DNA of 19,094 nucleotides from UBA6345 sp045577635 (GCA_045577635.1 JAZNIS010000037.1:1-19094); one strand, 5' to 3'; numbered from the stretch's first letter, positions 1 through 6,823 are shown. Program-made: numbers and translations. Notes: generated by a model not told the origin, from the letters alone.

Positions 1-245
1 GTAGGAGTTACAGGAGTTGTAGGTGTAACCGGTGTTGTTGGTGTAACAGGAGTTGTAGGTGTAACCGGAGTTGTTGGAGTAACAGGAGTTGTAGGTGTAA
101 CCGGTGTTGTTGGAGTTACAGGAGTTGTTGGTGTAACCGGTGTGATTGGAGTAATTGGAGTAATTGGAGTAGTTGGTGTTACAGGAGTTGTAGGTGTTAC
201 AGGTGTTGTTGGAGTAACCGGTGTTGTTGGTGTAACAGGAGTTGT
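1..245 (-). repeat. 18-bp tandem repeat encoding TTPVTP hexapeptides
   Basis: About 13.6 in-frame copies of an 18-base unit cover the first 245 bases and continue past the edge. On the minus strand each encodes Thr-Thr-Pro-Val-Thr-Pro with synonymous third-base variation. Around 141-172 the period drops to 9 bases (three ITP triplets). Copy number could vary by slippage or recombination without breaking the frame; that is inference. Confidence 0.9.
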
Positions 246-962
246 AGGAACAAATCCCCTAGTGTAAACCCTACCCAATTCATTAATTAGTTTATGTGCT
301 TGGTTGCCTGTTGGTAATGCAGATTTATCAGGAGCAGCATGGAAATCTGTTAAAGCTTCACGAAGTTGTGTTCCTTTTTCTGCTTTTCTTGCAGGTTTAT
401 CAAATAACCAAGTCATAACATCTTGTGCAATATAACCATCAGTAACAGCAACTGATAATAGCCCTTGTGCTCTTACAGCAGCATTTATCATTCTGGTTGT
501 AGAAGCTTTTTGGCTTGCTAGGTTTGCCTTTTCTTCAACGGTTGTTGCAGTTGCACTTTTAGCTTCAATATCATCACGAAGTTGTTGTAAATCTTCAGTG
601 TATTCTTTTAATTGGGTAATAATATTTCTAACAGCAGTTTTTTGTGGTCCTAATAAAGCAACTTTAGCCACACCAGCATCGTTTTCTTTAACTTTGATAA
701 TTTCACCATAAATTTGTGCAATATCAGAAGTTTTAAGTTTTCTGGTTCTGCTAGTAGAAGTAATTCTGGTGCTACTTGCAATGTCATCAAGCGAAGAAAC
801 ATTATACACTCTTAAAAGTGTATCTCTAACAGTATCTGGCATTTGACCTGCTTTAATGTACTCTTGCAATTCCTTAATTGAAACATGAGTCATTAAACTA
901 ATTTGGCTTAATGCACGAATTAATTGAGTTTTTTGTGTATCTGTAATATTAATTATTGCCAT
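1..962 (-). CDS. Unrecognised protein with C-terminal TTPVTP repeat tail (partial, 3' end off window)
   Basis: I do not recognise this protein. The ATG at 962 follows an AAGGGGG ribosome binding site, and the frame stays open to base 1, so the C-terminus lies outside the window. The first 239 residues are hydrophilic and probably mostly helical, with a coiled-coil-like, Lys/Glu/Gln-rich stretch around residues 105-150. No signal peptide or membrane segment is visible. From residue 240 the chain becomes a tandem hexapeptide repeat (TTPVTP, about 13.6 copies to the edge), interrupted in the middle by three ITP triplets. Such Pro/Thr tails usually act as extended spacers in surface proteins, but there is no export signal here, so the location is unclear. 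The gene has its own near-consensus promoter at 1051-1079. Confidence 0.8.
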   Translation of the reverse strand, partial: MAIINITDTQKTQLIRALSQISLMTHVSIKELQEYIKAGQMPDTVRDTLLRVYNVSSLDDIASSTRITSTSRTRKLKTSDIAQIYGEIIKVKENDAGVAKVALLGPQKTAVRNIITQLKEYTEDLQQLRDDIEAKSATATTVEEKANLASQKASTTRMINAAVRAQGLLSVAVTDGYIAQDVMTWLFDKPARKAEKGTQLREALTDFHAAPDKSALPTGNQAHKLINELGRVYTRGFVPTTPVTPTTPVTPTTPVTPTTPVTPTTPITPITPITPVTPTTPVTPTTPVTPTTPVTPTTPVTPTTPVTPTTPVTPTTPVTP

Positions 963-1050
963 AATAAATATCCCCCTTTATGTCCACCACAGCATAAAGC
1001 AAAAATTTTATATTTTTTAGAAAAATTACATCCATAACTTTTCTTGCTAT

Positions 1051-1079
1051 ATTATAACAAAAAATAATAGCATAGTCAA
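1051..1079 (-). promoter_or_regulatory. Sigma-A promoter for the TTPVTP-repeat gene
   Basis: On the minus strand a -35 box TTGACT (1079-1074) and a perfect -10 box TATAAT (1056-1051) are separated by exactly 17 bases. The start point would fall near 1044, giving a leader of about 80 nt. The -35 box overlaps the 3' arm of the upstream gene's terminator-like hairpin. Confidence 0.78.
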
Positions 1080-1110
1080 TATGCAAAATTACATAAAACT
1101 ATGCTATTAT
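1059..1110 (-). terminator. Terminator-like 12-bp hairpin after the 1119-2126 gene
   Basis: A perfect 12-bp inverted repeat (1099-1110 with 1064-1075) with a 23-base loop is followed on the minus strand by a run of Ts. It starts 8 bases after the stop codon at 1119. The stem is AT-rich and the loop long, so it may be weak. It shares bases with the next gene's -35 box. Confidence 0.55.
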
Positions 1111-1118
1111 AACAGTTT

Positions 1119-2126
1119 TTATCTTCCTAATGTGTGATCTTTAATTGCTTTTAAAGTTTTTTCATCTAATTTTGGGCTTTCAACTAAAGCATCTTCTAAT
1201 TTTATTCCTTGTTCAGCTAATTGTGGATCAATAACTAAGTGTTTATTTGCTTCGTTTCTAACTAAACTTTTTAAACCTGCTCTTAAACGAGAGTGTGTAA
1301 ATGTTCCATGTAAACCGTCTAAATGTGTACCTTCTTCCAAATAAGATCTAATAAGTTCGGTATTTCTAATTGCTTTTGCTCTAATACTTAAATCATTTTT
1401 ATGTTTTAAATAAGGTGCTCTAGCATAAGCCAAAATAACTTCGCCTGTTTTAACAATTAAAGCATCGGCTGGGTTTTGTGTTGGATTTTGATTATCAACA
1501 TGTTCAACACCACCAACACCCATTTGATAAAGTTCTTGTTCTGCATTATAAAAACCAATTAAAGCATCAAGTGTATCTTGGTTTGGTCTAACTAATTTTT
1601 CAGCAGGTTTAAACTTGAAGAATCTTGGACCTTTTCTGTTTCTTTGATTATCATTTTCTGCTGGGTTTTCGTGATTATTGTTAACTTGTGGTCTTTTTAC
1701 CGGTGGTCCAACCAATTTAGGTTTTTGTTTTAAGTGTGCTGGATTTGGTAAAAATTGATTAATGTTAAGTTTTAAACTTTCAACATATCCACGATCAACA
1801 TTGTTTTTAAAGTTTCCACCCCTCATAAAACTTTTGTTATCAATCATATACATTAAAATAATGTTTTTTTCTGGGTTTTCACAATATAAATTTTGTTCAG
1901 CATATTTAATCATTTTATCAGCATAAGGTTTAATTGTGATATATGCTTTTGGATTTATTTCATCACATTCGCTTGCATATTTAACTCTGGCAAGTTGGTT
2001 TTCGGTAAACACATTAACTTTTACACCGTTTTGAACCATATATTCGTTTAATCTAACCATTTCGCTATAAAGATTTGCGAAATAATCTTTAAAAATATTT
2101 TTTGTTTTTACTGGCATTAATCCCAT
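1119..2126 (-). CDS. Unrecognised 335-residue protein with Pro/Asn-rich linker
   Basis: No family is recognised. I start at ATG 2126 because it sits 8 bases after an AAAGGTGG ribosome binding site; a GTG at 2138 lies inside that site and is an unlikely start. An N-terminal, probably helical region (about 1-120) is joined by a hydrophilic linker rich in Pro, Asn, Lys and Arg (about 125-182) to a second helical region (about 183-335). There is no signal peptide or membrane segment, so it is probably cytoplasmic. It is monocistronic: promoter at 2157-2185, terminator-like hairpin after the stop. Like the next gene at 1-962 it is a soluble protein with a Pro-rich low-complexity segment, but I see no clear sequence similarity between them. 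Confidence 0.8.
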   Translation of the reverse strand: MGLMPVKTKNIFKDYFANLYSEMVRLNEYMVQNGVKVNVFTENQLARVKYASECDEINPKAYITIKPYADKMIKYAEQNLYCENPEKNIILMYMIDNKSFMRGGNFKNNVDRGYVESLKLNINQFLPNPAHLKQKPKLVGPPVKRPQVNNNHENPAENDNQRNRKGPRFFKFKPAEKLVRPNQDTLDALIGFYNAEQELYQMGVGGVEHVDNQNPTQNPADALIVKTGEVILAYARAPYLKHKNDLSIRAKAIRNTELIRSYLEEGTHLDGLHGTFTHSRLRAGLKSLVRNEANKHLVIDPQLAEQGIKLEDALVESPKLDEKTLKAIKDHTLGR

Positions 2127-2156
2127 AAATATTACCACCTTTCATTTTGTGTAAAC

Positions 2157-2185
2157 ATTATAGCATTAAAAAACACCAATTTCAA
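2157..2185 (-). promoter_or_regulatory. Sigma-A promoter for the 1119-2126 gene
   Basis: Minus-strand -35 TTGAAA (2185-2180), 17-base spacer and perfect -10 TATAAT (2162-2157). The predicted start near 2150 gives a leader of about 24 nt carrying the AAAGGTGG ribosome binding site. Confidence 0.78.
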
Positions 2186-2212
2186 TACCAAATTTTTAAA
2201 TTTTAAAAAAAT

Positions 2213-2242
2213 AAAAAAAACAGCCAATATAAGCCATTTTTA
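2213..2242 (-). terminator. Probable weak terminator of the mazF unit
   Basis: Downstream of the mazF stop the minus strand can form a 10-bp stem (five A-U pairs plus a GGC core with three G-U wobbles) with a 6-base loop, followed by a long T-rich run. The wobbles make it weaker than the other terminators here. Confidence 0.45.
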
Positions 2243-2252
2243 ATTAAAAATA

Positions 2253-2609
2253 CTAATCAGCAAAACCCAAACTTATAAGTAAAGCTGTGTCAACCAACTT
2301 CATTTTGCTAGTTTCAACTGTTCCAATTTTCTCTTTTAATCTTCGCTTATCTAATGTGCGAAGTTGTTCTAATAGCACAACCGAATCTTTGGGTAATCCC
2401 ACCTCAAACCGTTTAAGTTCTATATGTGTGGGTATTTTTGCTTTATTAATTTGACTTGTGATGGCGGCAGCAATAACTGTTGGACTATATTTATTTCCAA
2501 CATTATTTTGCACAACCAACACAGGTCTAACACCACCCTGCTCGCTACCAATAACAGGGCTTAAATCAGCATAATAAACTTCACCTCTTTTAACTTCTAA
2601 ATTATTCAT
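2253..2609 (-). CDS. mazF: MazF/EndoA-family mRNA interferase toxin
   Basis: A 118-residue MazF/PemK-fold endoribonuclease, the toxin of a type II toxin-antitoxin pair, expected to cut single-stranded mRNA at a short motif. By recall it is close to Bacillus subtilis EndoA (NdoA). Conserved features are RGEVYYADLSP (8-18), GSEQGGVRPVL (21-31) with the family's catalytic Arg28, and AAITSQ (48-53) with Thr51. EndoA cuts at U^ACAU, so similar specificity is plausible but untested. ATG 2609 is chosen because it aligns with the family N-terminus; a TTG at 2624 would add five residues. It overlaps the preceding small gene by 8 nt and has no strong ribosome binding site of its own, which points to translational coupling, as is usual for antitoxin-toxin pairs. 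Confidence 0.92.
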   Translation of the reverse strand: MNNLEVKRGEVYYADLSPVIGSEQGGVRPVLVVQNNVGNKYSPTVIAAAITSQINKAKIPTHIELKRFEVGLPKDSVVLLEQLRTLDKRRLKEKIGTVETSKMKLVDTALLISLGFAD

Positions 2610-2835
2610 CGCAAATCCAGCCAATATAGTTATTTAAATCGGCAATAGTATCAACATTTTCTTCTGCCAACTCTATTAACCACCTACCATTTTCACCATA
2701 AAAATTTATGGAGCTTTCACAATAATTTGTTTTACTTATTGTATGTCTAGTTTGGTTAATTTGCTCATTTAACACCTTGCCATTACTTAAATTATTAACC
2801 AAATTTTCCAATTTAAAACCATATTCACTATTCAT
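2602..2835 (-). CDS. Putative antitoxin partner of MazF (unrecognised family)
   Basis: A 77-residue acidic protein directly upstream of, and overlapping, mazF. The position fits an antitoxin, but the sequence does not look like the ribbon-helix-helix EndoAI/MazE antitoxins I know, so the role is inferred from context. ATG 2835 is preferred because AGGTGG lies 4 bases upstream; the frame is open to 2895, but the extra 20 codons run through an AT-rich leader containing an inverted repeat. The C-terminal half is rich in Glu and Asp with aromatic residues (GRWLIELAEE, NNYIGWICDE), the kind of acidic tail that could block a MazF RNA groove. It could instead be an unrelated small protein. Confidence 0.7.
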   Translation of the reverse strand: MNSEYGFKLENLVNNLSNGKVLNEQINQTRHTISKTNYCESSINFYGENGRWLIELAEENVDTIADLNNYIGWICDE

Positions 2836-2841
2836 TTTTCC

Positions 2842-2866
2842 ACCTAAAACTTTAATATTTTTAGGT
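2842..2866 (-). promoter_or_regulatory. 8-bp inverted repeat overlapping the antitoxin ribosome binding site
   Basis: ACCTAAAA and TTTTAGGT form a perfect 8-bp inverted repeat with a 9-base spacer. The downstream arm supplies the start of the AGGTGG ribosome binding site. It could be an operator for autoregulation or an RNA hairpin that hides the site. Nothing in the sequence decides between these. Confidence 0.5.
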
Positions 2867-2891
2867 TGTGCATATTTTAAATTTATATTAA

Positions 2892-2930
2892 ACAAAAAAA
2901 ATAAAAGGTAAAAATTTACCCTTTATTTTT
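2892..2930 (-). terminator. Rho-independent terminator of the yigZ-recX-acpS-PHP operon
   Basis: About 15 bp of stem (2916-2930 with 2898-2912, one G-U pair, very short loop) followed on the minus strand by at least seven Ts. It begins a few bases after the stop codon at 2935 and separates the operon from the toxin-antitoxin unit. Confidence 0.85.
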
Positions 2931-2934
2931 ATAA

Positions 2935-3993
2935 TTATCTTCTAAATCTTTTTTGTTCTCTAACATCTGTTAAGCCATCAATAAACTTTCTAGTTAAAAG
3001 CAAATCGCCATTTCTGGTTTCAAGTAATGTTTTAATCATTGTTCCCGGAACAGGAACAAAGTAAGTTCTTTCACCATTATTTATTAAATACATTTTTCCT
3101 TCTGGATTTCTTTCGCTAACCAAATATTGATAATCTGTGCCACCCGACATTTCTAAATTTCTAGCCAAAGCATAATCTTCCAACACTTTTGTATCTATAA
3201 CAGTATTTAAAAAATATTTAGTTTCAATTCCATCAAACGGAAATGAATAACCTGCATCAACATTAATTAAAGCATCTAAATAACTTGTTGTTGCAAATTT
3301 TTTATTCATATGACATGGGTGCGAAACAAAAATTCTAGCACCAATATCCCTAACATAATCAATTACTTCGGTTAAATATGGTGTTCTAGATTGTTTAAAC
3401 CATAATTTACTGTTAGGATCTTCAAAAATAACTCTAATAAAATCGGAACATGTTTCAAATTTTCCCAACACTTCTTCATATTTTGCTTGTCGTTTAGGGT
3501 CTTTATGCATAAATTCCCATATTTGCCTAGGAACACCCTTTTCAAAAACAAAATAATCTTTTTTAGGAACTTCCAGCCCTAATTGTTTTAACATTTTAAT
3601 AACTTGCTTAACATCTTTTTTGAAAATTTTATTTTGGAATTTTTTGTTAAACCACTTAACTTTTTCGGCTTTTTCAATATCAAAATCAAGCATGGTTAAA
3701 TGCACATAATAGTTATTAAAGTTAAAAGCATATTTTGTTGGGTTTGTTTTGTTTATGATACAGGTAACTTCACACCCCGAAACAATTTTTCCAGAATAGA
3801 TTCTATCTAATTCACCACTTTTACTTAAACTTTCTAAAACCCCACCCTTTTTATAAAGGTTAAGTTCGTTATGTTCTAGCATACAAATTGCTTTAACACC
3901 ATTTGCTTCTGCTTTTTCTAAAATTGTTTTAATTGCTTCCTTATTCACATTATAATCTACATGAACATGTAAATCACTTTTAATTTTATCCAT
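2935..3993 (-). CDS. PHP-domain metal-dependent phosphoesterase
   Basis: A 352-residue protein of the PHP superfamily (fold shared by histidinol phosphatases and the polymerase PHP domain), probably a cytoplasmic metal-dependent phosphoesterase; the substrate cannot be read from sequence. Visible candidate metal ligands are the N-terminal HxH (His9, His11), Glu40-His41 in place of the usual TDH motif, Glu75, His98, His225 in the SHP motif, and Asp287 in SGGTDYQ, where the usual final His is Gln289. A basic, Lys-rich insert (about 108-145) separates the halves of the fold. ATG 3993 follows TAGGTGA. It is the last gene of the yigZ-recX-acpS operon, 31 nt after acpS, and is followed by a strong terminator. 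Confidence 0.85.
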   Translation of the reverse strand: MDKIKSDLHVHVDYNVNKEAIKTILEKAEANGVKAICMLEHNELNLYKKGGVLESLSKSGELDRIYSGKIVSGCEVTCIINKTNPTKYAFNFNNYYVHLTMLDFDIEKAEKVKWFNKKFQNKIFKKDVKQVIKMLKQLGLEVPKKDYFVFEKGVPRQIWEFMHKDPKRQAKYEEVLGKFETCSDFIRVIFEDPNSKLWFKQSRTPYLTEVIDYVRDIGARIFVSHPCHMNKKFATTSYLDALINVDAGYSFPFDGIETKYFLNTVIDTKVLEDYALARNLEMSGGTDYQYLVSERNPEGKMYLINNGERTYFVPVPGTMIKTLLETRNGDLLLTRKFIDGLTDVREQKRFRR

Positions 3994-4024
3994 AATTCAC
4001 CTATAAATTCAGCACTAAATTATT

Positions 4025-4390
4025 TTAAGATAGCACACAAACAGCTGTTGATGTTGTGTGAGTGTGAGTAATGTTAATATCCCATTCTTTAAAACCCATA
4101 ATATTAACAATCTTTTTTGCGGCATCACTTAATTTAATATATGGTTTACCGTTTTTATGATGGTTAACTTCTATTTCGTTTAGTGGAATTCCGCCACCAA
4201 TGCCAATACCCAAAGCTTTTAAAAATGCCTCTTTTGCACAATACAATCCTGCAAGTCGCATTGTTCGGTTAACAGTTAGGTTGCAATATCTAACCTCATA
4301 TTCGGTAAACAACTTGTTTAAAAATCTTTCGTTATCCACAAATTTCTGCATTCTAACAATATCTAATGAATCAACACCAACTGATAACAT
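4025..4390 (-). CDS. acpS: Holo-[acyl-carrier-protein] synthase
   Basis: AcpS transfers the 4'-phosphopantetheine arm of CoA to a serine of apo-ACP, activating it for fatty acid synthesis in the cytoplasm. At 121 residues it has the family's normal length. Visible motifs are GVDSLDIVR near the N-terminus (Asp7 as Mg ligand) and CAKEAFLKALG (51-61, Glu54 as the second Mg ligand), followed by a Gly-rich turn and, near the C-terminus, ITHTHTTSTAV in the place of the usual SISH segment. ATG 4390 lies 2 nt after the recX stop, and its AAGGAG ribosome binding site is formed by the last codons of recX, so the two are probably coupled. Confidence 0.95.
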   Translation of the reverse strand: MLSVGVDSLDIVRMQKFVDNERFLNKLFTEYEVRYCNLTVNRTMRLAGLYCAKEAFLKALGIGIGGGIPLNEIEVNHHKNGKPYIKLSDAAKKIVNIMGFKEWDINITHTHTTSTAVCVLS

Positions 4391-4392
4391 AA

Positions 4393-5001
4393 TTAATTCT
4401 CCTTAAAACTTTTTACCACCCTAGAAACTTCTTCGTAATCAAACCCTTTTGATAATAAAAATCTATATAATTTACTCAAATTTTCGTAAGATGCTGGTTT
4501 GTCTTTTAACCACTTATTTGCCAAATTAAAAATAACTTCTTCTTCACTTTCAAAATCGGCTAGTGCTAAATCAATGTTTTTATCACTAACACCCTTTAAT
4601 TTTAATTCGTTTCTAATTTTAATTTTGCCGTATTTGTTTTTTATACTTCTAACATATAGTTTAGCATAATTTTCGTCATTTATATAATTATATTCACAAA
4701 GTTTTTCTAAAACATAATTAACAATTTGCTCACTATACCCCTTATCCACCAAATATTTTTTCATTTGATGTTTTGTTTTTAAATTTTTACCAAGTAAAGT
4801 TACTGCTTTTGATAGTGCCAAACTTTTTTCGTTTTCAAAAACCAACTCATCAAGTTTTTCACTTGTTATTTCCAGCCCTTCCTTTAATCCATAATTTAAA
4901 ACAATGTCTAACGAGCACCCCAAAGCAAATTCGCCATCTAAATAAACATTAACTCTGCCCTTGTTTTTTGCCTGTGCTTCAATTTTTGTAATACTTGCCA
5001 C
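4393..5001 (-). CDS. recX: Regulatory protein RecX
   Basis: RecX binds RecA filaments and limits recombinase activity. The 202-residue length and the three-helix repeats are typical; the best match to the family is around residues 90-145, with LCEYNYINDENYAKLYVRS and a following Lys-rich helix. An N-terminal extension (1-60) resembles that of Bacillota RecX. The start is a GTG at 5001, 2 nt after the yigZ stop, with AGGGTG at good spacing. recA is not in this window. It is co-transcribed with yigZ and acpS. Confidence 0.92.
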   Translation of the reverse strand: MASITKIEAQAKNKGRVNVYLDGEFALGCSLDIVLNYGLKEGLEITSEKLDELVFENEKSLALSKAVTLLGKNLKTKHQMKKYLVDKGYSEQIVNYVLEKLCEYNYINDENYAKLYVRSIKNKYGKIKIRNELKLKGVSDKNIDLALADFESEEEVIFNLANKWLKDKPASYENLSKLYRFLLSKGFDYEEVSRVVKSFKEN

Positions 5002-5003
5002 TT

Positions 5004-5582
5004 TTACACCCTAATTAACTTTGTTTGATTTTTTGTTAGGTTATATTCCTTTAAATTTTCAAAACTTAAATTACTACAAAACAAAACGGTTATTTTGTCG
5101 GAATATTCAACAGTTAAATTATAAACTTCACTATTTAATTTTAAATTATTTAAAACTGTTTCTTCACCATAATTTAAAGTTAAAGAATATTCATAAACTT
5201 CTTTTAATTCTGATTCACCACTTTCATTTAAAGCAGAACTAACTGTTTCGCCATAAGCTCTAACCAACCCACCAGCACCAAGTTTTATTCCACCAAAATA
5301 TCTAACAGCAACAACCAAAACATTTGTTAATTTTCTCTTTTTTAAAATTTCAAGCATTGGTAATCCTGCTGTTCCTTGTGGTTCACCATCGTCACTAGCT
5401 TTTTCGTTAGAATTAATTATATAGGCATAGCAAACATGAGTTGCTTTTTTGTGTTCCAATCTAATTTGCGATAAATAGTTGTTAGCCATTTCAACATCAG
5501 CACAAAAAAAAGCATAGCCAATAAATTTTGACTTTTTTATTTCTATTGTTTTAATGCTATCTAATTTAACTGTTAATTTCAT
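5004..5582 (-). CDS. yigZ: YigZ/YvyE (IMPACT) family protein
   Basis: A 192-residue member of the UPF0029/IMPACT family, whose eukaryotic relatives modulate translation control; the bacterial role is poorly defined, with proposals centred on ribosomes or translation. Signature blocks are KKSKFIGYA (16-24), ATHVCYAY (47-54), ASDDGEPQGTAGLPMLEIL (62-80) and VVAVRYFGGIKLGAGGLVRAYG (90-111, given in part here). A ferredoxin-like C-terminal domain follows. The family N-terminus supports ATG 5582, yet there is no ribosome binding site upstream; instead a perfect TATAAT ends 8 bases before the ATG, so the mRNA may be leaderless. It is the first gene of the operon that continues into recX. Confidence 0.92.
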   Translation of the reverse strand: MKLTVKLDSIKTIEIKKSKFIGYAFFCADVEMANNYLSQIRLEHKKATHVCYAYIINSNEKASDDGEPQGTAGLPMLEILKKRKLTNVLVVAVRYFGGIKLGAGGLVRAYGETVSSALNESGESELKEVYEYSLTLNYGEETVLNNLKLNSEVYNLTVEYSDKITVLFCSNLSFENLKEYNLTKNQTKLIRV

Positions 5583-5590
5583 ACAATTTA

Positions 5591-5619
5591 ATTATAACTA
5601 TCTTTTTTAAAAAAACAAA
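5591..5619 (-). promoter_or_regulatory. Candidate promoter for yigZ giving a leaderless mRNA
   Basis: Minus-strand -10 TATAAT (5596-5591) with a poor -35 TTTGTT (5619-5614) at 17 bases. The expected start point falls at or within 2 bases of the yigZ ATG. The -35 box lies inside the metK terminator stem. Confidence 0.45.
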
Positions 5620-5651
5620 ACAATAAAAGCAACCACCCTTATTGTTTTGTT
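5607..5651 (-). terminator. Rho-independent terminator of metK
   Basis: A perfect 13-bp stem (5639-5651 with 5614-5626) and 12-base loop begins 16 bases after the metK stop codon and is followed on the minus strand by Ts. The stem contains few G-C pairs but is long and perfect. Confidence 0.8.
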
Positions 5652-5666
5652 ATTTTATTATTATAT

Positions 5667-6758
5667 TTAAATGTTTAACTTTTTAATTTTTTCCCATGCA
5701 AAATCTCTACCAAAATGACCATAGCATGCAGTTTTAGAAAATACAGGTTTATTTAATCCTAATTCCTTAATTATGTTTTGTGGTTTAAAGTTAAAATTAT
5801 TATAAACAATTTCATATAATTTTTCTAAACCAACTTTTTCAGTTCCAAAAGTGTTAATGTTTAAACTAATTGGTTCAGTCAAACCAAAACCATAACTAAT
5901 TTGAAGTTCTACTTTACTAGCTAAATTATTTGCAACAATACTTTTTGCAACATACCTTAAATAATATGCAGCACTCCTATCAACCTTGGTTGAGTTTTTA
6001 GAACTAAAACAACCACCACCAACTTTGCCAACCCCACCATAAGTATCAACCACAATTTTTCTACCAACACAACCACTATCGGAATAACTTCCCCACACAG
6101 TAAACTTACCACCAGCATTAATTAAAATTTTAGGTGGATTTACAACAAATTGTTCATACTCTTTTAATACAGGCAACACAACTTGTTCATTAACAATTTT
6201 TCTTAAATCGGTTAAACTTAAATTTTCTTTGTGTGAAACCGATATTAAAATTGTGTGAATGTTTTTAGGTTTATCATTTTCATATTCAACACTAACTTGG
6301 CTTTTTGCATCGGCATAAAACATAGAGTTTGACAACCTTAATTTTTCAAACTGCATCATTAATTTATGAGCAACCATAATAGGCAGTGGCATTAACTCTT
6401 TTGTATCATTACAGGCATAACCATATATAATTCCTTGGTCGTTTGCAGTTACTTCTTCTTTAACAACTGCCAAATTAATATCGGGCGATTGTTCCGAAAC
6501 TTCCTTTATAAATTCAAAGTTATTTGTGTTATATCCCACATAATCTAGTACTTTTTTGGCAATAAGTGTATAGTTTATGTTAGATTTGGTTGTTGCTTCA
6601 CCATAAATAAACAATTTATTGTTCTTTATGGCACATTCAACAGCCATTTGTGAATTAGGGTCCATTGTTAATGCAGCATCTAAAAAACAATCTGCTATAA
6701 CATCACAAGTTTTATCTGGATGACCAACATTCACACTTTCGCTTGTTATTATTTCCAT
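5667..6758 (-). CDS. metK: S-adenosylmethionine synthetase (divergent)
   Basis: MetK makes SAM from methionine and ATP in the cytoplasm. ATG 6758 follows AAGGAG and gives the family start MEIITSESVNVGHPDK; an in-frame GTG at 6812 lies in the riboswitch terminator and is rejected. The 363-residue length is a little short (family near 380-400). Conserved blocks are GHPDK (12-16), GEATT (53-57), TANDQG (104-109), DAKSQV (150-155), GRKIVVDTYGG (232-242), GGGCFSSK (247-254), TKVDRSAAY (257-265) and YGHFGR (346-351). Catalytic Asp227, Arg233, Lys234, Lys254 and Lys258 can be placed. The usual GGPxGDxGLTGRK loop reads WGSYSDSGCVGRK (222-234), an unusual change. Expression is probably set by the SAM-I riboswitch upstream. 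Confidence 0.95.
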   Translation of the reverse strand: MEIITSESVNVGHPDKTCDVIADCFLDAALTMDPNSQMAVECAIKNNKLFIYGEATTKSNINYTLIAKKVLDYVGYNTNNFEFIKEVSEQSPDINLAVVKEEVTANDQGIIYGYACNDTKELMPLPIMVAHKLMMQFEKLRLSNSMFYADAKSQVSVEYENDKPKNIHTILISVSHKENLSLTDLRKIVNEQVVLPVLKEYEQFVVNPPKILINAGGKFTVWGSYSDSGCVGRKIVVDTYGGVGKVGGGCFSSKNSTKVDRSAAYYLRYVAKSIVANNLASKVELQISYGFGLTEPISLNINTFGTEKVGLEKLYEIVYNNFNFKPQNIIKELGLNKPVFSKTACYGHFGRDFAWEKIKKLNI

Positions 6759-6795
6759 ACTTTTCTCCTTATAAAAATTTTTTCCATAAAGAACT

Positions 6796-6823
6796 AAAAA
6801 AATCCCATACACGATGGGATTTT
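6796..6823 (-). terminator. Riboswitch-controlled terminator (attenuator) before metK
   Basis: A 10-bp stem (6814-6823 with 6799-6808), 5-base loop and T run, 38 bases before the metK start. Its 5' arm and loop (6817-6811) can instead pair perfectly over 7 bp with 6850-6844 at the 3' edge of the aptamer, forming the antiterminator. Confidence 0.9.

Noticed and set aside
1..245. CRISPR-like repetitive DNA
   Set aside because: The 18-bp units are contiguous with no unique spacers and translate in frame as TTPVTP; it is a coding tandem repeat.
2836..2895. Longer form of the putative antitoxin
   Set aside because: The additional codons cover the inverted repeat and AT-rich leader; ATG 2835 has AGGTGG at 4 bases.
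6759..6812. N-terminally extended MetK from the GTG at 6812
   Set aside because: The extra 18 residues are encoded by the riboswitch terminator and leader; ATG 6758 has AAGGAG and the family N-terminus.
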